Both the position numbers and the translations under genes were made by a program. Below the pieces are notes generated by a model that ran no database searches, was not told the DNA's origin, and was given only the letters and a program-made list of their open reading frames with translations. This document shows, piece after piece, positions 1 through 8,986 of a DNA stretch of 60,124 bases; the stretch's first letter is position 1; each line of letters begins with the position of its first letter. The stretch is from an uncultured Bacteroidales bacterium (GTDB taxonomy: Bacteria; Bacteroidota; Bacteroidia; Bacteroidales; P3), in contig ONJY01000019.1 of NCBI GenBank assembly GCA_900318275.1, positions 1 to 60,124 on the forward strand, given 5' to 3'.

Positions 1-1
1 A

Positions 2-337
2 GTGAAGTTCCTCAACTCTGTGGGAGGGGGAATCGTAAAGAAGATACAGGGCGGACAGGTGTTCGTCGAGGACGAGAGCGGCTTCGACATGCCGTTTGCA
101 CCCAATGAGCTGATACGTATGGCCGACCAAGGCAAGGTGGGGCAAGTCTTTAATGACGAAACCATCGGCCAAAGCGCCGAACAGAAGGCCAAGCAGGAGC
201 ACCGTGAGCCCACGCAGCTGGAGCTGATAGAGGAGAACCGCCGCCTCCGCAGCCAGAACGCCAACCTGCAGGACCAGATAAAGCAGCTCAAGAGTCAGAT
301 ACTCTCGCTGCAGCGTACCATTGCAAGGATATCATAA
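2..337 (+). CDS. DUF2027-like N-terminal domain protein with coiled-coil tail (5' end cut by window)
   Basis: The reading frame is open to the window edge, so the true start lies upstream and the GTG at its beginning is probably internal. The first ~40 residues (VKFLNSVGGG, VEDESGFDMP) resemble the N-terminal barrel of the Bacteroidota DUF2027/Smr proteins, which usually begin with a few residues such as M-x-I-G-D before this motif. The family member normally continues into a Smr domain; here the protein instead ends after a charged, leucine-heptad coiled coil (about residues 70-111, LIEENRRLRSQNANLQDQI). It is therefore a short form. Function is unknown. The next gene starts about 10 bp downstream. 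Family assignment is from memory of the motif; confidence is moderate. Confidence 0.6.
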   Translation: MKFLNSVGGGIVKKIQGGQVFVEDESGFDMPFAPNELIRMADQGKVGQVFNDETIGQSAEQKAKQEHREPTQLELIEENRRLRSQNANLQDQIKQLKSQILSLQRTIARIS

Positions 338-346
338 AGAAAGTTG

Positions 347-550
347 ATGAAGTATGTATTGATAATACTATTCATCGTATATATCCTTGCTGGATTGTAT
401 CTGACGCTTGTTACCCCCCAATTCCGGACAAGAATCCTTAAGGGGCACAAGCTGGTGAACAGACGAGAGCGGTGGATATATCTCATTCTTGTTGTATCTT
501 TTGTGATGGTAATAATGCTGGTAATTTTGAATCCATCAATAATGGAATAA
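347..550 (+). CDS. Small two-helix inner membrane protein
   Basis: A 67-residue protein with two hydrophobic segments (about residues 3-22 and 45-62) separated by a basic loop (RTRILKGHKLVNRRERW), which should be cytoplasmic. ATG at 347 is preferred over TTG at 344 because both give the same protein apart from one residue. It sits between the DUF2027-like gene and ispG with gaps of under 10 bp, so it is probably co-transcribed with both. I do not recognise a family and assign no function. Confidence 0.6.
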   Translation: MKYVLIILFIVYILAGLYLTLVTPQFRTRILKGHKLVNRRERWIYLILVVSFVMVIMLVILNPSIME

Positions 551-556
551 ATATAT

Positions 557-1690
557 ATGAGCAGACAGATACATATAGGCAAGCTGATGCTGGGCGGGGG
601 AGCGCCCGTCCGCGTGCAGAGCATGACGAATACCGACACGATGGACACCCGCGCCACCGTTGAGCAGGCGCTCCGCATGGTAGAGGCGGGCTGCGAGCTG
701 GTGCGCATCACGGCACCCGATGTGAAGGCCGCCGAGAACCTCGGCCGCATCAAGGAGGAACTGCTGAAGCGCGGCTGCGAGGTGCCTCTGGTGGCCGACA
801 TCCACTTCAACCCCAAGGCCGCCGAGGTGGCCGCCACGCTGGTGGAGAAGGTGCGCGTCAACCCGGGCAACTACACCGACCGCAATACCGGCAAGCTGGA
901 GTTCACCGAGCAGGAATACAACGACGAGCTGAAAAGGATAGGGGAGAGGATGGCCACCCTGATTGACATCTGCAAGGCGCACCACACCGCTATGCGCATC
1001 GGCACCAATCACGGCTCGCTCTCCGAGCGCATCATGAGCCGCTACGGCAACACGCCCGAGGGCATGGCGCAGTCGGCCATCGAGTTCGCCCGCGTCTGCG
1101 AGGAGCAGGATTACCACGACCTGGTCTTCTCGATGAAGGCCAGCAACGTGAAGGTGATGGTCGATAGCACACGCCTCTTCGTGCAGAAGATGCACGCCCT
1201 CGGCATGGATTACCCGATACACCTCGGCGTCACCGAGGCGGGCGACGGCATGCAGGGCCGCCTCAAATCAGCCGCCGGCATCGGCGCCCTGCTGCTCGAC
1301 GGCATCGGCGACACCGTGCGCGTCTCCCTCACCGAGGACCCCGAGGCCGAGATGCCCATTGCCTACGACATCCTGCAGGCCGTCGGCGCCCGCATCACGC
1401 AGCCCGAATACATCGCCTGCCCCTCGTGCGGCCGTACGCAGTACGACATACAAACGGCGTTGCGTGAGATAAAAGAAAAGACGAAGCACCTGGTGGGCGT
1501 GAAGATAGGCGTGATGGGCTGCATAGTCAACGGCCCCGGCGAGATGGCCGACGCCGACTACGGCTACGTGGGTTCCGGCCATGGGAAGATCACCCTCTAC
1601 AAAGGCAAAGAAATCGTCAAGCGCGACATCGACCAGAGAGATGCCGTCGACGAATTAGTCAAATTCATAGAAAACGACCGTAAACAATGA
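557..1690 (+). CDS. ispG: 4-hydroxy-3-methylbut-2-enyl diphosphate synthase, compact form
   Basis: Iron-sulphur enzyme of the MEP isoprenoid pathway that reductively opens MEcPP to HMBPP in the cytoplasm. The N-terminal TIM barrel carries VRITAPDVKAAENL, VADIHFNPKAAE and HLGVTEAGDG. The C-terminal domain has the cluster ligands Cys288 and Cys291 (CPSCGRT), Cys322 (MGCIVNGPGE) and Glu329. At 377 residues it has the length of the short E. coli type, yet MADADYGYVG after the last cysteine and EVPLVADIHFNP are, to my knowledge, typical of the long plant/Bacteroidota type, which has an extra domain of over 200 residues between barrel and cluster domain. That insert is absent here: EMPIAYDILQ is followed within about 20 residues by the first cysteine pair. 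Identity is secure. Confidence 0.95.
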   Translation: MSRQIHIGKLMLGGGAPVRVQSMTNTDTMDTRATVEQALRMVEAGCELVRITAPDVKAAENLGRIKEELLKRGCEVPLVADIHFNPKAAEVAATLVEKVRVNPGNYTDRNTGKLEFTEQEYNDELKRIGERMATLIDICKAHHTAMRIGTNHGSLSERIMSRYGNTPEGMAQSAIEFARVCEEQDYHDLVFSMKASNVKVMVDSTRLFVQKMHALGMDYPIHLGVTEAGDGMQGRLKSAAGIGALLLDGIGDTVRVSLTEDPEAEMPIAYDILQAVGARITQPEYIACPSCGRTQYDIQTALREIKEKTKHLVGVKIGVMGCIVNGPGEMADADYGYVGSGHGKITLYKGKEIVKRDIDQRDAVDELVKFIENDRKQ

Positions 1691-2484
1691 AGTGGAGTTT
1701 CATATTGTTCCTGCCGGCGCTGGTGTCCGTGTGTTGGGCCGTTGCCACGATGGCCTTCAAGCGCAGAATCACACACGCTCAGGTGGTTTTGAGCCTTACC
1801 CAGATGATGGTGGCTTTCGGCATCACCATGCTTATCGTCCTGTTCCGCGGCCGCGCGGGCTCGCTGTTCATATACGACTTTGTCTTCGAGGTGCTGGCGG
1901 TGTACTGTATGCCTATGTATTATATCGGCATCTGTTCGCTCACCGAAGCCCGCGGCGCCACGCTGAAGCAGCGGCAGGTCTTCTGGCCGCCGTTTGTCTT
2001 CGTCATAGGGCTCACCATCGGTGCCTACTGGCTTGGCCCGCGTCGCTACGAGGAGATGTGCCACGCAATAGTTGACAACACGGCCGGCTGGATTGCCGGC
2101 GATGCCGCATGGAACTTCCTCTACTTCTGGGACCACTTCCTCTTCCCGGTATTTACTTTGGTTCTCATTGTCGTTTTGTCTGTGGTAAGCATCCGAAAGG
2201 TGCAGCTCTACCAGCGCCGTTTCAACAGCTATTATGCCGAAGACATGAACGTGCCCTTCATCGATAGCCGTACCCTGTCGGTCTTCACTATGCTTTTCAT
2301 CCCGCTGGGAATAATCATTGTCTGCCTGATAGACTTCCGGCCATATATGGTCAAATACTGGCTTATCCTGTGTGCGGTGCTGCTGAGCGTGCTGCAGTTC
2401 CTCATGGGCCGCTTCGTCTATCGTCTCGACTATGACGCCCGCTATCTGGCAGAATATATACGTACCAAAACCGAAACCAAATGA
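1687..2484 (+). CDS. Seven-helix membrane protein, paralogue of the following gene without DNA-binding domain
   Basis: 265 residues with about seven hydrophobic helices (near 4-24, 37-55, 64-85, 100-117, 150-172, 198-218 and 224-244). It overlaps ispG by 4 bp (ATGA) and the next gene by 4 bp. The next protein is clearly homologous: both have VATM/VATV followed by FKRR near the N-terminus, an RFN...YY loop before the sixth helix, and a closing YRL...E tail. This copy stops where the next one continues into an AraC-type domain. It may be a sensory or partner subunit; no ligand can be inferred. The helix count is by eye. Confidence 0.75.
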   Translation: MKWSFILFLPALVSVCWAVATMAFKRRITHAQVVLSLTQMMVAFGITMLIVLFRGRAGSLFIYDFVFEVLAVYCMPMYYIGICSLTEARGATLKQRQVFWPPFVFVIGLTIGAYWLGPRRYEEMCHAIVDNTAGWIAGDAAWNFLYFWDHFLFPVFTLVLIVVLSVVSIRKVQLYQRRFNSYYAEDMNVPFIDSRTLSVFTMLFIPLGIIIVCLIDFRPYMVKYWLILCAVLLSVLQFLMGRFVYRLDYDARYLAEYIRTKTETK

Positions 2485-3623
2485 CACCTGTAGCATTAAC
2501 ATACCTCATCCTTGGCCTTGCAACCCTCTTCTGGCCCGTCGCCACGGTGCTCTTCAAACGCCGGGTGCTCGATGCCCAATGGCTCTCGATGACCGCATTG
2601 CTGACCATGTCGCTCTCGGTAATCATCTACAGCACCTTCTTCAACACCTTCCTCAAGGGCGAGTATCTGCTCGTCTGCATCTTCATGGTGCTGTCTATGA
2701 TCACGCCGGCGCTCATACAGGCATTTGTCACGTTGCTCACCAACCCAAGAGGTCTGCCTATCCGAGCCCGCATACTCATTCTTCCGGCGGTCATTGTGAC
2801 CATCCTTATGGGCTTGTCGGTCGTCATCGGCGGCGCCGACATGTATCGCCTCTGGATACAGCGCGGTGCAGAAGGTATAGCAAACCGCTTCTTTGCCAAC
2901 AGCTGGCGCTACAACCTCATCGTCGCCATCCATTACTACCTCTACTGGTTTGTTATTATTGCCGAAGTCACCTATGTGGCCTATTACTGTATACGCCATG
3001 TCACGCGCTTCAATCGCCAGTTGGGCGAGTACTACACCGTTGACCGTGTGCGTCACGCCGACCTTAAGATGATATACTTCACCGTGGCTGCCAACTGCAT
3101 TTGTGTGGGCATAAGCTACATCTTCTTCCCCTTCAATGTCGCGCGGCCGCTTGTGCTCCTGATACCGGGCTGTCTCATTCAGGGCATCATCATGTTCCTC
3201 ATCGGCTACTACTCCTACCGCCTGCCGGTGGGCGCTGAGGTGCTTAGCGAGCGTGTCCGTCTTGCGCCGCGCCGCAGCAACCGCGACATGGTGAACCTGG
3301 GCCGCCAGATTACCGACTATATCGAGCGGCAGAGCGCATGCTTTAACCCCGACTTGTCGGTATTCATGCTGGCCGATCGTTTCCGTGTGTCGCAGGACGA
3401 GGTCATCGACGCCATCCACCGCCTGCATGGCATCTCCTTCGGCGAGTATATCGACGGTCTCCGCATCGAGCATTCCCTCAGCAAACTAAACAGCAAGGTG
3501 CTCGACGACCCCGCGGAACTTGACCAGCTGGCCCACAGCTGTGGTTATCTCACAAGCGAAGACTACCGCCACTCGTTCGAGCGCGTAATGCAGACCACCA
3601 TGGAAAAATGGGCTGATCAGTAA
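2481..3623 (+). CDS. Membrane-anchored AraC-type transcriptional regulator
   Basis: 380 residues: seven predicted membrane helices (about 1-235), a basic linker, then a cytoplasmic AraC/XylS-type double helix-turn-helix at roughly 275-375 (LADRFRVSQDEVIDAIH, SFGEYIDGLRIEHSL, LAHSCGYLTSEDYRHSFERV). The pattern GY-x-(S/D)-x-x-x-(F/H)-F corresponds to the second recognition helix of the family. The architecture suggests one-component signalling in which a membrane sensor directly moves or activates a DNA-binding domain. It is coupled by an ATGA overlap to a homologue lacking the HTH. Its 3' end overlaps the 3' end of rarA on the other strand by 7 bp. The signal is unknown. Confidence 0.8.
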   Translation: MTPVALTYLILGLATLFWPVATVLFKRRVLDAQWLSMTALLTMSLSVIIYSTFFNTFLKGEYLLVCIFMVLSMITPALIQAFVTLLTNPRGLPIRARILILPAVIVTILMGLSVVIGGADMYRLWIQRGAEGIANRFFANSWRYNLIVAIHYYLYWFVIIAEVTYVAYYCIRHVTRFNRQLGEYYTVDRVRHADLKMIYFTVAANCICVGISYIFFPFNVARPLVLLIPGCLIQGIIMFLIGYYSYRLPVGAEVLSERVRLAPRRSNRDMVNLGRQITDYIERQSACFNPDLSVFMLADRFRVSQDEVIDAIHRLHGISFGEYIDGLRIEHSLSKLNSKVLDDPAELDQLAHSCGYLTSEDYRHSFERVMQTTMEKWADQ

Positions 3624-4882
3624 CCGTATTTGCCACCCCAGCGCTGACGCAGGCTGTTGCGAGTCTCGTTCTCGCGCGGCGTGTTGCCAGGTTCGTAGAA
3701 GCGTGTGCCCTCCAGTCCCTGCGGCAGGTACTCCTGCTCCGTGAAGCCTCCCAAGGCGTTGTTCGCGAAATCGTGGGCGTATTTGTAGCCCTCGTGGTAG
3801 CCAAGCTGCTTCATCAGCTTGGTGGGGGCGTTGCGTATATGCAGCGGCACCGGCAGATCGCCCGTGCGGCGTATCATGCTCGTTGCATTCTCCAACGCCA
3901 TGTATGTGGCGTTGCTCTTGGCCGAGCAGGCCAGGTAGCAGGCACACTGCGACAGGTTGATGCGGCATTCGGGGTAGCCTATCTTGCTCACCGCGTCGAA
4001 GGTGGCGTTGGCCAGCAGCAGCGCGTTGGGGTTGGCGTTGCCTATGTCCTCGCTGGCGAATATCAGCATGCGGCGTGCAATGAACAGCGGGTCCTCGCCG
4101 CCTTCTATCATGCGTGCCAGCCAGTAGACGGCCCCGTTGGGGTCGCTGCCGCGCATGCTCTTGATGAAGGCCGAGATGATGTCGTAGTGCATCTCGCCCT
4201 GCTTGTCGTAGAAGGCGAGGCTCTGTTGAATAACCTCCGTGGTGTTTTTATTGTCAACTACAACGTCGGCTGTCTTCGATTTGTTAACCACCAATTCGAG
4301 GGCGTTCAACAGCTTTCTTGCGTCGCCTCCGCTTATGCGCATAAGAGCATCGCTTTCGAGAATGTCTATTCTACGACCTTGTGTGGCGTAATAGTTCACG
4401 GCCGAGTTTATCAACTTTCGCATGTCCTCCTCGTCGAACTCGCGCAGCACATACACCTGGCAGCGGGAGAGCAGGGCGGAGATGACTTCAAATGAAGGAT
4501 TTTCGGTGGTGGCACCAATCAGCGTTATGGTGCCGCGCTCCACAGCCCCCAGCAGCGAGTCCTGTTGGGCCTTGTTGAAGCGGTGTATTTCGTCGATGAA
4601 GAGTATGGCGCCTTCTTCCTCCTGTGCAGCGTTGATAACCTCTCGTACCTCCTTCACGCCGCTGCTGATGGCGCTGAGCGTGTGGAATGGGCGATGCAGC
4701 GTGTTAGAGATAATCATGGCCAATGTTGTCTTGCCGATGCCCGGTGGACCCCAGAAAATCATGCTGGGGATGTTGCCGCTCTCTATCAATGTGCGAAGAA
4801 CAGCACCCGGTCCTATCAGGTGCTGTTGTCCGATGTATTCATCGAGAGTTTTTGGTCTCAGTATTTCCGCTAATGGCGTCAT
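3617..4882 (-). CDS. rarA: Replication-associated recombination protein A (AAA+ ATPase)
   Basis: RarA/MgsA (eukaryotic WRNIP1) family, 421 residues, the usual length. These ATPases act at stalled replication forks and are related to clamp-loader subunits. Walker A is GPPGIGKT at residues 45-52, Walker [11 protein letters not shown] near 93-102, and sensor 1 [12 protein letters not shown] near 117-128. The C-terminal half has the conserved [20 protein letters not shown] and LPQGLEG stretches characteristic of RarA. The stop codon overlaps queA's stop region's neighbour only on its upstream side: rarA's ATG lies inside the last codons of queA (4 bp overlap), so queA and rarA form a minus-strand operon. 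Confidence 0.95.
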   Translation of the reverse strand: MTPLAEILRPKTLDEYIGQQHLIGPGAVLRTLIESGNIPSMIFWGPPGIGKTTLAMIISNTLHRPFHTLSAISSGVKEVREVINAAQEEEGAILFIDEIHRFNKAQQDSLLGAVERGTITLIGATTENPSFEVISALLSRCQVYVLREFDEEDMRKLINSAVNYYATQGRRIDILESDALMRISGGDARKLLNALELVVNKSKTADVVVDNKNTTEVIQQSLAFYDKQGEMHYDIISAFIKSMRGSDPNGAVYWLARMIEGGEDPLFIARRMLIFASEDIGNANPNALLLANATFDAVSKIGYPECRINLSQCACYLACSAKSNATYMALENATSMIRRTGDLPVPLHIRNAPTKLMKQLGYHEGYKYAHDFANNALGGFTEQEYLPQGLEGTRFYEPGNTPRENETRNSLRQRWGGKYGY

Positions 4883-5934
4883 ACAATCAGCATTGCGTCG
4901 CCGTAGGTGGAGAAGCGGTACTTCTCCTTGATGGCCGTCTGGTAGGCTTGCATCATGAGGTCCATGCCGGCGAAGGTGCTCACCATGATGAACTGCGTGC
5001 TCATCGAGTGGTGGAAGTTGGTTACCATCATGTCGGCTATAGTGAAATCATAGGGTGGGAAGATGAACTTGTTGGTCCATCCGTCGTAGGGGAAAATCTT
5101 GCCTGGTATGGTCACGGCGCTCTCCAGCGCGCGCATCGTCGTGGTACCCACGGCGCAGACGTGCTTGCCGGCGGCCTTGGCCTTGCTGATGGCGTTGCAC
5201 ACATCCTCGCTCAGGTGCATCTCCTCGGCGTCGGCACGGTGCTTGGAGAGGTCCTCGACCTCGATGTTCTTAAACTCGCCCATGCCGCAGTGCACGGTCA
5301 GCTCTTTCCATATCACGTCCTTTATTTCCATGCGCTTGAGCAGCTCGCGGCTGAAGTGCAGACCCGCGATGGGGGCCGCTATCGAGCCTTCCACCTTGGC
5401 GAAGATGGTCTGGTAGTCCTCGGCGTCCTTTTTCTCAATGTCGCGCAGGCGGCGCAGCTCGTCGGGCAGTGGTGTGCGCCCCATGCCCTTGACAATCTTG
5501 ATGAACTCCTCGTGGGTGCCGTCGAAGAGGAAGCGTATCGTGCGGCCGCGGCTCGTGGTGTTGTCCACCACCTCGGCCACTAGAGCGTCGTTGGTGCCGA
5601 AATAGAGCTTGTTGCCGATGCGTATCTTGCGGGCGGGGTCCACTATCACATCCCACAGGCGTGTCTCGGGGTTAAGCTCGCGGATCATCAGCACCTCGAT
5701 TCTCGCGCCCGTCTTCTCCTTCTCGCCGTCGAGCAGGGCGGGGAAGACCTTGGTGTTGTTGGCCACCACCACGTCGCCTTCGTTGACATAGTCGATGAAG
5801 TCCTTGAAGACGCGGTGCTCTATCTCGCCGCTGTCGCGGTGCACCACCATCATGCGGGCTTCGTCGCGGTTGCGTACGGGTTTTTCGGCTATTAACTCTT
5901 TGGGCAGGTTGAACCTGAATTGCGATAGTTTCAT
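4879..5934 (-). CDS. queA: S-adenosylmethionine:tRNA ribosyltransferase-isomerase
   Basis: Transfers and isomerises the ribosyl part of SAM onto 7-aminomethyl-7-deazaguanine in tRNA to give epoxyqueuosine, the penultimate step of queuosine synthesis. 351 residues, usual for the family. Diagnostic stretches: FDLPKELIA-like start ([14 protein letters not shown]), RPARKIR-like [37 protein letters not shown] and [12 protein letters not shown]. The frame stays open upstream, but ATG at 5934 is chosen because homology begins at MKLSQF and an AGAGGAAG purine stretch precedes it. The upstream extension runs into the repeat region and is not coding. Confidence 0.95.
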   Translation of the reverse strand: MKLSQFRFNLPKELIAEKPVRNRDEARMMVVHRDSGEIEHRVFKDFIDYVNEGDVVVANNTKVFPALLDGEKEKTGARIEVLMIRELNPETRLWDVIVDPARKIRIGNKLYFGTNDALVAEVVDNTTSRGRTIRFLFDGTHEEFIKIVKGMGRTPLPDELRRLRDIEKKDAEDYQTIFAKVEGSIAAPIAGLHFSRELLKRMEIKDVIWKELTVHCGMGEFKNIEVEDLSKHRADAEEMHLSEDVCNAISKAKAAGKHVCAVGTTTMRALESAVTIPGKIFPYDGWTNKFIFPPYDFTIADMMVTNFHHSMSTQFIMVSTFAGMDLMMQAYQTAIKEKYRFSTYGDAMLIV

Positions 5935-5995
5935 TGTTGCTTCCTCTGTTGTTGATAACAACCTTATAACGTATTTTTTCCCGAATATTGTGTGG

Positions 5996-6019
5996 CGGTG
6001 AAAAAAAAATATTTTCACC
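5996..6019. other. A/T-loop hairpin in the queA 5' region
   Basis: GGTGAAAA and TTTTCACC form an 8-bp stem around an A-rich loop in the divergent region between queA and the transglycosylase gene. It could be part of the queA leader or simply stable intergenic DNA. No promoter matching TAnnTTTG was found close by for either gene. Confidence 0.35.
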
Positions 6020-6043
6020 CCGATTTTCGGACAGTTTTTCCAT

Positions 6044-6153
6044 GAAACCGGTACGGAGCCCCTACGGACCCCCTTCGGCATTTCTTCAGTGGAAGGCCGT
6101 ATGGAGGCCGTAGGGAGACCGAAGAGGGGCCGAAGGGTGGCCGTAGGGGGTGG
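6044..6153. repeat. Degenerate 11-bp-period inverted array, locus 1
   Basis: Ten consecutive 11-bp units fill the middle of the divergent queA / transglycosylase gap. Left-arm units are pyrimidine-rich and end in TAC or TTC (for example GGAGCCCCTAC and GGACCCCCTTC). Right-arm units are purine-rich and end in GCC/ACC (for example GTATGGAGGCC and GAAGAGGGGCC). Polarity flips at GGCATTTCTTCAGT (6077-6090), so the arms are imperfect reverse complements. There are no spacers, so it is not a CRISPR array. The same centre occurs in the array at 32.2 kb. Confidence 0.85.
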
Positions 6154-6205
6154 GTGTGGAAAACTTTTTTTCATTTAGTAATAATAATGTCGCCGTTTCT
6201 GCGTT

Positions 6206-7483
6206 ATGGAAATCATGAAACAAGCACTCAAAGGACTTCTTGTTGTGGCGGTGATGCTCATTGCGGCCGGCAGCGTGGCGGCCCAACCGTCGGGCGACGG
6301 TCAGTCGGCGCGTGCCGACGCCGAGCTGATGACCAAGCGCTACACCGAGTCTTATGACAGTCTCCTCAATAGCTATTACCTGCGGCGCCATGCGCACCGC
6401 TCGCTGCGTTCGCATACCGAATTCTCCACCGAGGCCTTCGACGCTCTGCCCGACAGCGTGCTCGTGCACCGCCTGCAGGCTCTGCACACCGTCATCCCCA
6501 TGACCTACAACACCGAGGTGCGCTCCTTCATACGCTTCTACCTGAGGCACATGTCCTCGCGTCTCGACGTGATGCTCACCCTATGCGAGTACTACCACCC
6601 CCTCTTTGAAGACGCCCTCGACCGCTATGGCGTGCCCGAGGAGCTGAAATACCTCACCATTGTGGAGAGCGCCATGAACCCGCAGGCCACCTCGCGCGTT
6701 GGCGCCGCGGGCCTCTGGCAGTTTATGTACAGCACTGGTAAGCTCTACGACTTGGAAGTCAATTCGGTGGTCGACGAACGGCGCGACCCCGGCAAGAGCA
6801 CCGTGGCCGCTGCGCGCCATCTGAGCGATCTCTACCGCGTCTTCGGCGACTGGCAGCTGGCCATAGCGGCCTACAACTGCGGCAGCGGCAACGTCAACAA
6901 GGCCATAGCCAGAAGCGGCGGCAAGCGCAACTTCTGGGAGATATACTACAACCTGCCGCGCGAGACACGTGGCTATGTGCCGGCATTCATCGCCGTGGTC
7001 TACGTGATGAACTACTACGACCAGCACGGTCTGCGCCCTTCGCGCATCAACATACCTGTGCGCAGCGACACCGTCATGGTGCACAACGACATACTCCTCA
7101 CCTATGTGGCCGAGGCCACGGGGCTGGAGATGGACGAGCTGCGGACCCTCAACCCGCAGTATCGCGCCGACTATATACCCGCCTCCACATCGCCCTATCC
7201 GCTGTGCCTGCCGTCGGGCAAGATAGAGTCCTTCCTGATGGCGCAGGACAGCATCTGCGCCCACAGTGCCGACAGCCTTCAGCGCCGACCCGTCAAGATC
7301 GAGCCGCAGGGCAAGGCCAAGGGTGGCACCAAGGGCGGCAGCGGCAAATACTACACCGTGCGCAAGGGCGATACGCTCTACCGCATAGCCTCCAAGCATG
7401 GCCTCACGGTGCAGAAACTCAAGAAACTCAACGGCATGAAGAGCGACAATATACGTGTGGGACAAAAACTTAAGGTGAGATGA
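6206..7483 (+). CDS. Lytic murein transglycosylase with LysM domain (MltD-like)
   Basis: Periplasmic peptidoglycan-cleaving enzyme, 425 residues. A signal peptide ([18 protein letters not shown]) is followed by an SLT domain at about 140-290 with catalytic Glu154 ([10 protein letters not shown]), the AAGLWQFM motif and [15 protein letters not shown]. One LysM peptidoglycan-binding domain occupies the last ~45 residues ([14 protein letters not shown] ... [10 protein letters not shown]). ATG at 6215 is an equally acceptable start and removes three residues. It overlaps the following FtsB/DivIC gene by 4 bp and leads a cell-envelope operon of three genes. Confidence 0.93.
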   Translation: MEIMKQALKGLLVVAVMLIAAGSVAAQPSGDGQSARADAELMTKRYTESYDSLLNSYYLRRHAHRSLRSHTEFSTEAFDALPDSVLVHRLQALHTVIPMTYNTEVRSFIRFYLRHMSSRLDVMLTLCEYYHPLFEDALDRYGVPEELKYLTIVESAMNPQATSRVGAAGLWQFMYSTGKLYDLEVNSVVDERRDPGKSTVAAARHLSDLYRVFGDWQLAIAAYNCGSGNVNKAIARSGGKRNFWEIYYNLPRETRGYVPAFIAVVYVMNYYDQHGLRPSRINIPVRSDTVMVHNDILLTYVAEATGLEMDELRTLNPQYRADYIPASTSPYPLCLPSGKIESFLMAQDSICAHSADSLQRRPVKIEPQGKAKGGTKGGSGKYYTVRKGDTLYRIASKHGLTVQKLKKLNGMKSDNIRVGQKLKVR

Positions 7484-7767
7484 ACTGGAACAAGATAAAG
7501 AAGGTTGTCCTCAACAAGTACTTCATTGCCACGGTGGTCTTCCTGGTGGTGATAGTCTTCTTTGATGAGTACAGCCTGCGCGTAAGCTCGCGCCTGCACC
7601 GTCAGGTTGACGAGCTGCACGCCGAGGAGCAGGCCCTGAAGGACGCCATTGTCGCCGACAGCGCCGCCAACGCCGACCTGAAGTCGAGCCTCGACGCCAA
7701 AGAGCATTACGGGCGCGAGAACTACTATATGAAGCGCCCCGACGAGGATATATTTGTGATAAAATGA
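7480..7767 (+). CDS. FtsB/DivIC-type septum formation protein
   Basis: 95-residue bitopic protein: short cytoplasmic N-terminus, a membrane helix near residues 14-30 ([15 protein letters not shown]), then a coiled coil ([23 protein letters not shown]) and the family's [18 protein letters not shown] ending. Such proteins bridge FtsL and FtsQ in the divisome. It is joined by 4-bp overlaps to the transglycosylase upstream and the NlpC/P60 lipoprotein downstream, which fits a role in septal wall synthesis and splitting. Confidence 0.88.
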   Translation: MNWNKIKKVVLNKYFIATVVFLVVIVFFDEYSLRVSSRLHRQVDELHAEEQALKDAIVADSAANADLKSSLDAKEHYGRENYYMKRPDEDIFVIK

Positions 7768-8366
7768 AGCGTACGATACCCATACTGCTGGCCTCGGCCC
7801 TCCTGCTTGCCTCCTGCGAGAGCGTCAAGTCGTTCATGGCGCGCGACCTTGAGGAGGAGGACTTCATCATAGGGCAGCTGTATGTCGACGAGCTTGTCAA
7901 CGAGACACCTGTCATAGCTTCGCGTGTCACACCCAAGCCACAGCGCGGGAGCGACGGTCGCGAGTGCAACAATGCCTTGGGCCTCCGCTGCAACGACGAC
8001 GACAATCAGGACCTCTACGAGACTGTCAACTCGTGGCTCGGCGTGCCCTACAAGTATGGCGGCACCGACCGCAACGGCATCGACTGCTCGGCCTTCGTTG
8101 GCACGGTGTACAAGAAGGTGTACCACAAGACCCTGCACCGCACGGCCAACGAGATGCTGCGTGACGTGGAACTTATATCCAAGAGCCAGCTGCGTGAGGG
8201 CGACCTGCTGTTCTTCACCAACTCGAAAGGCAAAGTGTCGCATGTGGGCATCTATCTCAAAGACGGTCTTTTCGCACATTCGTCGACGTCGGCTGGCGTC
8301 TGCGTGAGCCGCACCGACGACACCTATTGGAGCAAGCACTTCTACAAAGGCGGCCGCGTAAAATAG
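7764..8366 (+). CDS. NlpC/P60 family lipoprotein endopeptidase
   Basis: Outer- or inner-membrane lipoprotein of 200 residues with lipobox LLLAS-Cys18. The C-terminal NlpC/P60 cysteine peptidase domain (about 85-200) has the catalytic Cys108 (GIDCSAF), His160 (VSHVGIY) and a polar third residue near His172 (FAHSSTS). Proteins of this type cut stem peptides in peptidoglycan. It ends the transglycosylase-FtsB operon; the next gene has its own promoter. Confidence 0.92.
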   Translation: MKRTIPILLASALLLASCESVKSFMARDLEEEDFIIGQLYVDELVNETPVIASRVTPKPQRGSDGRECNNALGLRCNDDDNQDLYETVNSWLGVPYKYGGTDRNGIDCSAFVGTVYKKVYHKTLHRTANEMLRDVELISKSQLREGDLLFFTNSKGKVSHVGIYLKDGLFAHSSTSAGVCVSRTDDTYWSKHFYKGGRVK

Positions 8367-8382
8367 CCTGCGGCAAAATAAA

Positions 8383-8414
8383 TTTTGCCAGTTGCCAAAA
8401 AATGTGTATTTTTG
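8383..8414 (+). promoter_or_regulatory. Bacteroidota-type promoter
   Basis: TTTG at 8384-8387 and TATTTTTG at 8407-8414 with a 19-bp spacer match the primary sigma factor consensus of the phylum. The motif lies about 40 bp before the lipoprotein start. Confidence 0.8.
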
Positions 8415-8451
8415 CACTCTGTTTTAGAGTATAAAAAATACAGTCAACATT

Positions 8452-8955
8452 ATGAAAAAGACCCATTCTTTATTGTTGTGCTTTGTTGGCACTCTGCTTC
8501 TTAGTAGCTGTCTTTCCATCGCGCCGACCTCCATCTCGCGCATGGGCTCGCTCGACGGATACAAGTATTTTTATGTCACACCTACCTCGGAACACAGCTC
8601 CGTCACCGGTAATACCTATGGCAACAAGGGCAACGTGTACGGCTCCACTAGGTCGAGCAGCGTCAACCCTGCCGACCAGATAGCCAGTTACATGATGAAC
8701 CGCGGCTATGTGCGTGTGCCTGAAGTGAAGGCCAAGGATGCCAAGCAGACGCTGGTCATCAACTATGGCGACGGCAACTATCGCGAGGGTTTCTTCGAGG
8801 ATCGTGCCATAGAGGTGACGATACAGATTCTCAACGGCGAGACCAACGAACTGCTGTGCCTCTGCCGCGCCGACGCCAAGGCCAGCAATGAGGCCAACGC
8901 CATACGTCTCGCCTTGGACAAAGGCCTCAACGAGATATTCCTTACGAGACCATAA
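8452..8955 (+). CDS. Lipoprotein of unknown function
   Basis: 167 residues, lipobox LLLSS-Cys20. The mature part has an N-terminal Ser/Thr/Gly/Asn-rich segment (about 45-75) and an alternating hydrophobic pattern typical of beta structure (TLVINYGDGNY, IEVTIQILNGETNELLCLCRAD). I do not recognise a specific family; it faintly resembles DUF4136-type small lipoproteins. Transcribed from its own promoter, with kamA 31 bp downstream. Confidence 0.7.
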   Translation: MKKTHSLLLCFVGTLLLSSCLSIAPTSISRMGSLDGYKYFYVTPTSEHSSVTGNTYGNKGNVYGSTRSSSVNPADQIASYMMNRGYVRVPEVKAKDAKQTLVINYGDGNYREGFFEDRAIEVTIQILNGETNELLCLCRADAKASNEANAIRLALDKGLNEIFLTRP

Positions 8956-8986
8956 TGGTTTGATGAACAAAAAATAATAACAAGAT

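Noticed and set aside
6044-6153. CRISPR array
   Set aside because: Units are contiguous 11-mers with no spacers, strongly degenerate, and no cas gene is in the window.
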